Position numbers and translations under genes: made by a program
Shown: positions 5,964-8,057 of the stretch, in pieces
Numbering within the stretch: the first letter of the stretch is position 1
Layout: each line of letters opens with the position of its first letter
NCBI GenBank assembly: GCA_022785155.1
Contig: JALFRH010000029.1
Coordinates: 1 to 8,057, forward strand
From: Spirochaetales bacterium
Lineage (GTDB): Bacteria > Spirochaetota > Spirochaetia > Sphaerochaetales > Sphaerochaetaceae
Direction of reading: 5' to 3'
Length of the DNA: 8,057 nt
Notes under the pieces: generated by a model
What the model was told of the DNA's origin: nothing
The model's database searches: none
Seen by the model: the letters and a program-made list of their open reading frames with translations, nothing else

Positions 5964-6956
5964 CTATAGCGTTAAAGCCATGACAGCCTTGATGGTATGC
6001 ATTCTGTTCTCCGCTTCTTCGAACACAAGGGAAGCAGGACTCTGGAATACATCATCTGTCACTTCCATGGCACTCAGCCCATATTTATTGAATATATCCA
6101 CTCCGATTTCCGTCTCCAGATCGTGGAAGGATGGGAGACAGTGGAGGAAGATTGCGTCTTTTCCGGCTTTCTCCATGACATAGGAATTCACTTGGTAGGG
6201 GAGAAGGTCCTTGATCCTCTCCTTCCATACTTCTTCTTTCTCTCCCATGGATACCCAGACATCCGTGTATATAACATCCGCCTTTTCAACGGCTTTTCCA
6301 ACATCGCTTTCAAGCTTGATGACAGCTCCTGTTTCCTTTGCTATTTCCTTGCATTTATCCACAATCTCTTTTGGAGGGAAATACTTTTCAGGAGCAACAG
6401 CTGTATACTCCAGGCCCATTTTTGCGCATCCTATCATCATGGATACACCCATGTTGAATCTGGCGTCACCCATGAAACAGAGCTTGATTCCCTTTAGCTT
6501 TCCAAAGTGCTCTTTGATGGTAAGAAGGGTTGCAAGAATCTGGGTAGGGTGGAACTCGTCTGTAAGGCCATTCCATACAGGAACCCCGCTATATTTCGCC
6601 AAATCCTCCACTCTTTTCTGGCCAAAGCCTCTGTATTCGATGCCGTCGAACATTCTGCCAAGGACTTTGGCCGTATCGCAGATGGATTCCTTTTTTCCGA
6701 TTTGAGATCCCTTGGAGTCAAGATACACAGGGTGCATACCCAAGTCTGCAGCAGCAACTTCAAAGGCACAGCGGGTTCTTGTGCTGGTCTTTTCGAAGAT
6801 GAGGGCTACATTCTTTCCTTCATGGATTCTGTGGCTTACACCTTCTTTCTTCATTTTTTTGAACTCTGCAGCTTTATCAAGCATATAAGCAATCTCTTCC
6901 GGTGTAAAATCCAGAAGGGTAAGAAAGCTCTTTCCTTTGAGATTTATCTCTGACAT
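5964..6956 (-). CDS. argF: Ornithine carbamoyltransferase
   Basis: A 330-residue enzyme, normal length, that joins carbamoyl phosphate and ornithine to make citrulline in the cytoplasm; the family is a trimer. The carbamoyl-phosphate domain has STRTR (58-62), EYRGFG (107-112) and HPTQ (136-139). The ornithine domain has GDARFNMG (163-170), DVWVSMGE (232-239) with the ornithine-specific SMG loop, HCLPSFHD (272-279) and a C-terminal ENRMHTIKAVM. The SMG loop and HCLP favour ornithine over putrescine or aspartate as substrate. The motif usually read GDARNNMGNS is GDARFNMGVS here; the Asn I believe contacts ornithine is kept. The ATG follows the argH stop with no base between, and GGAGG inside argH is its ribosome binding site. 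Synthesis is the likely direction given argH beside it; a catabolic role cannot be excluded. Confidence 0.95.
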   Translation of the reverse strand: MSEINLKGKSFLTLLDFTPEEIAYMLDKAAEFKKMKKEGVSHRIHEGKNVALIFEKTSTRTRCAFEVAAADLGMHPVYLDSKGSQIGKKESICDTAKVLGRMFDGIEYRGFGQKRVEDLAKYSGVPVWNGLTDEFHPTQILATLLTIKEHFGKLKGIKLCFMGDARFNMGVSMMIGCAKMGLEYTAVAPEKYFPPKEIVDKCKEIAKETGAVIKLESDVGKAVEKADVIYTDVWVSMGEKEEVWKERIKDLLPYQVNSYVMEKAGKDAIFLHCLPSFHDLETEIGVDIFNKYGLSAMEVTDDVFQSPASLVFEEAENRMHTIKAVMALTL

Positions 6957-8057
6957 TTACTCTTCCTCCAAGATGGATGTTATGTAATCGATCTGTTCTT
7001 CAACCTTTTCTTTGGCTGTTCCACCATAGCTTTCCCTCTTGTCTACACATACCTTCAGGTCTATGGCCTGGTAGATATCTTCTTCAAAGAGAGGGGAGTA
7101 CTCTTTGAGTTTATCCAGCGTCACCTCAGAGAGCACTAATCCATTTTCTTCACAGTAGGATACGATTTCTCCGCTGATACGATAGGAAGTCCGAAAGGGA
7201 GTCCCCTTCTTTGTAAGGTAATCCGCCAAATCCGTTGCGTTTATAAAACCTTCTTCAGCAGCCCTCATCATATTCTCTTTGAGAACCTTCATTTCTCCAA
7301 TCATCTCAATGGATACGGATAGGGATGCTTCAAGGGTATCCAGAGAGTCAAAAAGAGGCTCTTTGTCTTCCTGCATATCTTTGTCATAGGCAAGAGGAAG
7401 ACCCTTCATTGTTACAAAGAGAGACATCATATCCCCGTATACTCTTCCTGTCTTTCCCCTGATAAGCTCCGCTATATCCGGGTTTCTTTTCTGAGGCATG
7501 ATGGATGAGCCGGTGGTATAGTTGTCTGAAAGCCTTATGAATCTATACTCCCAGCTAGACCATAGGACGATCTCTTCAGCAAGCCTTGAAAGGTGCATAG
7601 ATAGAATAGAGAGAGCACTCATGGCCTCTAGGGCGTAGTCTCTGTCCGATACTCCGTCGATGCTATTTCTGTTGGGTTCTTTGAACCCAAGTTTTTCTGC
7701 GGTAAAAAACCTATCTATGGGATAAGTGGTGCCAGCCAAGGCAGCAGATCCAAGGGGACACTGGCCAAGACGTTTGATGGCGTCTTCAATTCTTCCCTTG
7801 TCTCTTTCCAACATGAAGGCGTAGGAGAGCAGATGATGGGAAAAGAGAATTGGCTGGGCTCTCTGAAGATGAGTATCGCCGGGCATTACTGCATCCTCAT
7901 ACTCCTTCGCCTTGTCTGCAATGGTCTTCATCAGGCTTTTGATAAGAGAGAGAATGGAGTAGAGTTTTTTTCTGGTATAGAGTTTTGTATCCAAGGCTAC
8001 CTGGTCGTTTCTGCTTATTGCTGTATGAAGCATCTTTCCGTCTTCCCCGATACGCTC
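6957..8057 (-). CDS. argH: Argininosuccinate lyase, partial (start beyond the window)
   Basis: The last 366 residues of a lyase that normally has about 460. Reading is open to the window edge, and the eight codons before the first internal Met (ERIGEDGK) match the family, so that Met (8033) is not the start. It splits argininosuccinate into arginine and fumarate, the last step of arginine synthesis, in a cytoplasmic tetramer. In fragment numbering: HTAISRNDQ (11-19), PGDTHLQRAQP (59-69, with the catalytic-type His63), PLGSAALAGTTYPIDR (101-116) and the fumarase-superfamily signature GSSIMPQKRNPD (183-194) with the catalytic serine loop. The C-terminal domain includes TDLADYLTKKGTPFR and GGTAKEKVEEQI. 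Two positions differ from the consensus I know: Ile14 for Arg and Asp61 for Tyr. It is first in view of an operon with argF; any argG or promoter lies beyond the edge. Confidence 0.93.
   Translation of the reverse strand, partial: ERIGEDGKMLHTAISRNDQVALDTKLYTRKKLYSILSLIKSLMKTIADKAKEYEDAVMPGDTHLQRAQPILFSHHLLSYAFMLERDKGRIEDAIKRLGQCPLGSAALAGTTYPIDRFFTAEKLGFKEPNRNSIDGVSDRDYALEAMSALSILSMHLSRLAEEIVLWSSWEYRFIRLSDNYTTGSSIMPQKRNPDIAELIRGKTGRVYGDMMSLFVTMKGLPLAYDKDMQEDKEPLFDSLDTLEASLSVSIEMIGEMKVLKENMMRAAEEGFINATDLADYLTKKGTPFRTSYRISGEIVSYCEENGLVLSEVTLDKLKEYSPLFEEDIYQAIDLKVCVDKRESYGGTAKEKVEEQIDYITSILEEE
6965..6969 (-). promoter_or_regulatory. argF ribosome binding site inside argH
   Basis: Reading the minus strand, GGAGG lies within the last codons of argH, eight bases before the argF ATG. 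With the TAA-ATG abutment this supports translation of argF by ribosomes finishing argH and rules out a later argF start. Confidence 0.75.

Noticed and set aside
5997..6705. Plus-strand ORFs of 164-166 codons over argF
   Set aside because: They are antisense to a fully conserved ornithine carbamoyltransferase and their sequences look like reverse-complement shadows.
6957..8033. ArgH starting at the Met at 8033
   Set aside because: The codons upstream to the window edge continue the family sequence without a stop, so the true start is outside the window.

Overview
The window (8,057 bases, every part of it close to a gene) looks like ordinary chromosome of a fermentative anaerobic bacterium. 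The evidence is a NifU-like/GGGtGRT gene pair, a hexuronate-degradation operon, strong AGGAGG-type ribosome binding sites and moderate G+C. From memory, the GGGtGRT family is commonest in Clostridia, Spirochaetota and Fusobacteriota. I cannot choose between these from the sequence. I see no mobile element, phage gene, CRISPR array, tRNA or rRNA.

Layout. (1) 42-1746, plus strand: two tightly spaced genes encode a NifU-like iron-sulfur scaffold protein and a GGGtGRT-family protein, followed by a good intrinsic terminator. This pair is the least understood part of the window. (2) 1747-1936: an intergenic region holding the terminator, a long inverted repeat on its T-tract and a near-consensus sigma-70 promoter. 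(3) 1937-4941, plus strand: uxaB and uxaA overlap by one base. They encode tagaturonate reductase and altronate dehydratase, two consecutive steps that turn galacturonate-derived tagaturonate into 2-keto-3-deoxygluconate. A hairpin follows uxaA. (4) 5009-5926, plus strand: an EamA/DMT-family membrane transporter of unknown substrate. (5) 5964-8057, minus strand: argH (5' part outside the window) is followed directly by argF with no gap. They encode argininosuccinate lyase and ornithine carbamoyltransferase of arginine synthesis. The transporter and argF converge on a hairpin whose T-tract serves the minus strand.

Working together: UxaB reduces tagaturonate to altronate and UxaA dehydrates it. 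The isomerase, kinase and aldolase of the pathway are not in view. ArgF makes citrulline and ArgH cleaves argininosuccinate to arginine; argG, which acts between them, is not in view. The NifU-like/GGGtGRT pair has its own terminator and the strongest codon bias I noticed, which suggests high expression and a role separate from its neighbours.

The points most worth checking are the uncharacterised NifU-like/GGGtGRT pair, two non-consensus residues in ArgH active-site motifs, and the promoter, small ORF and long inverted repeat packed between GGGtGRT and uxaB.
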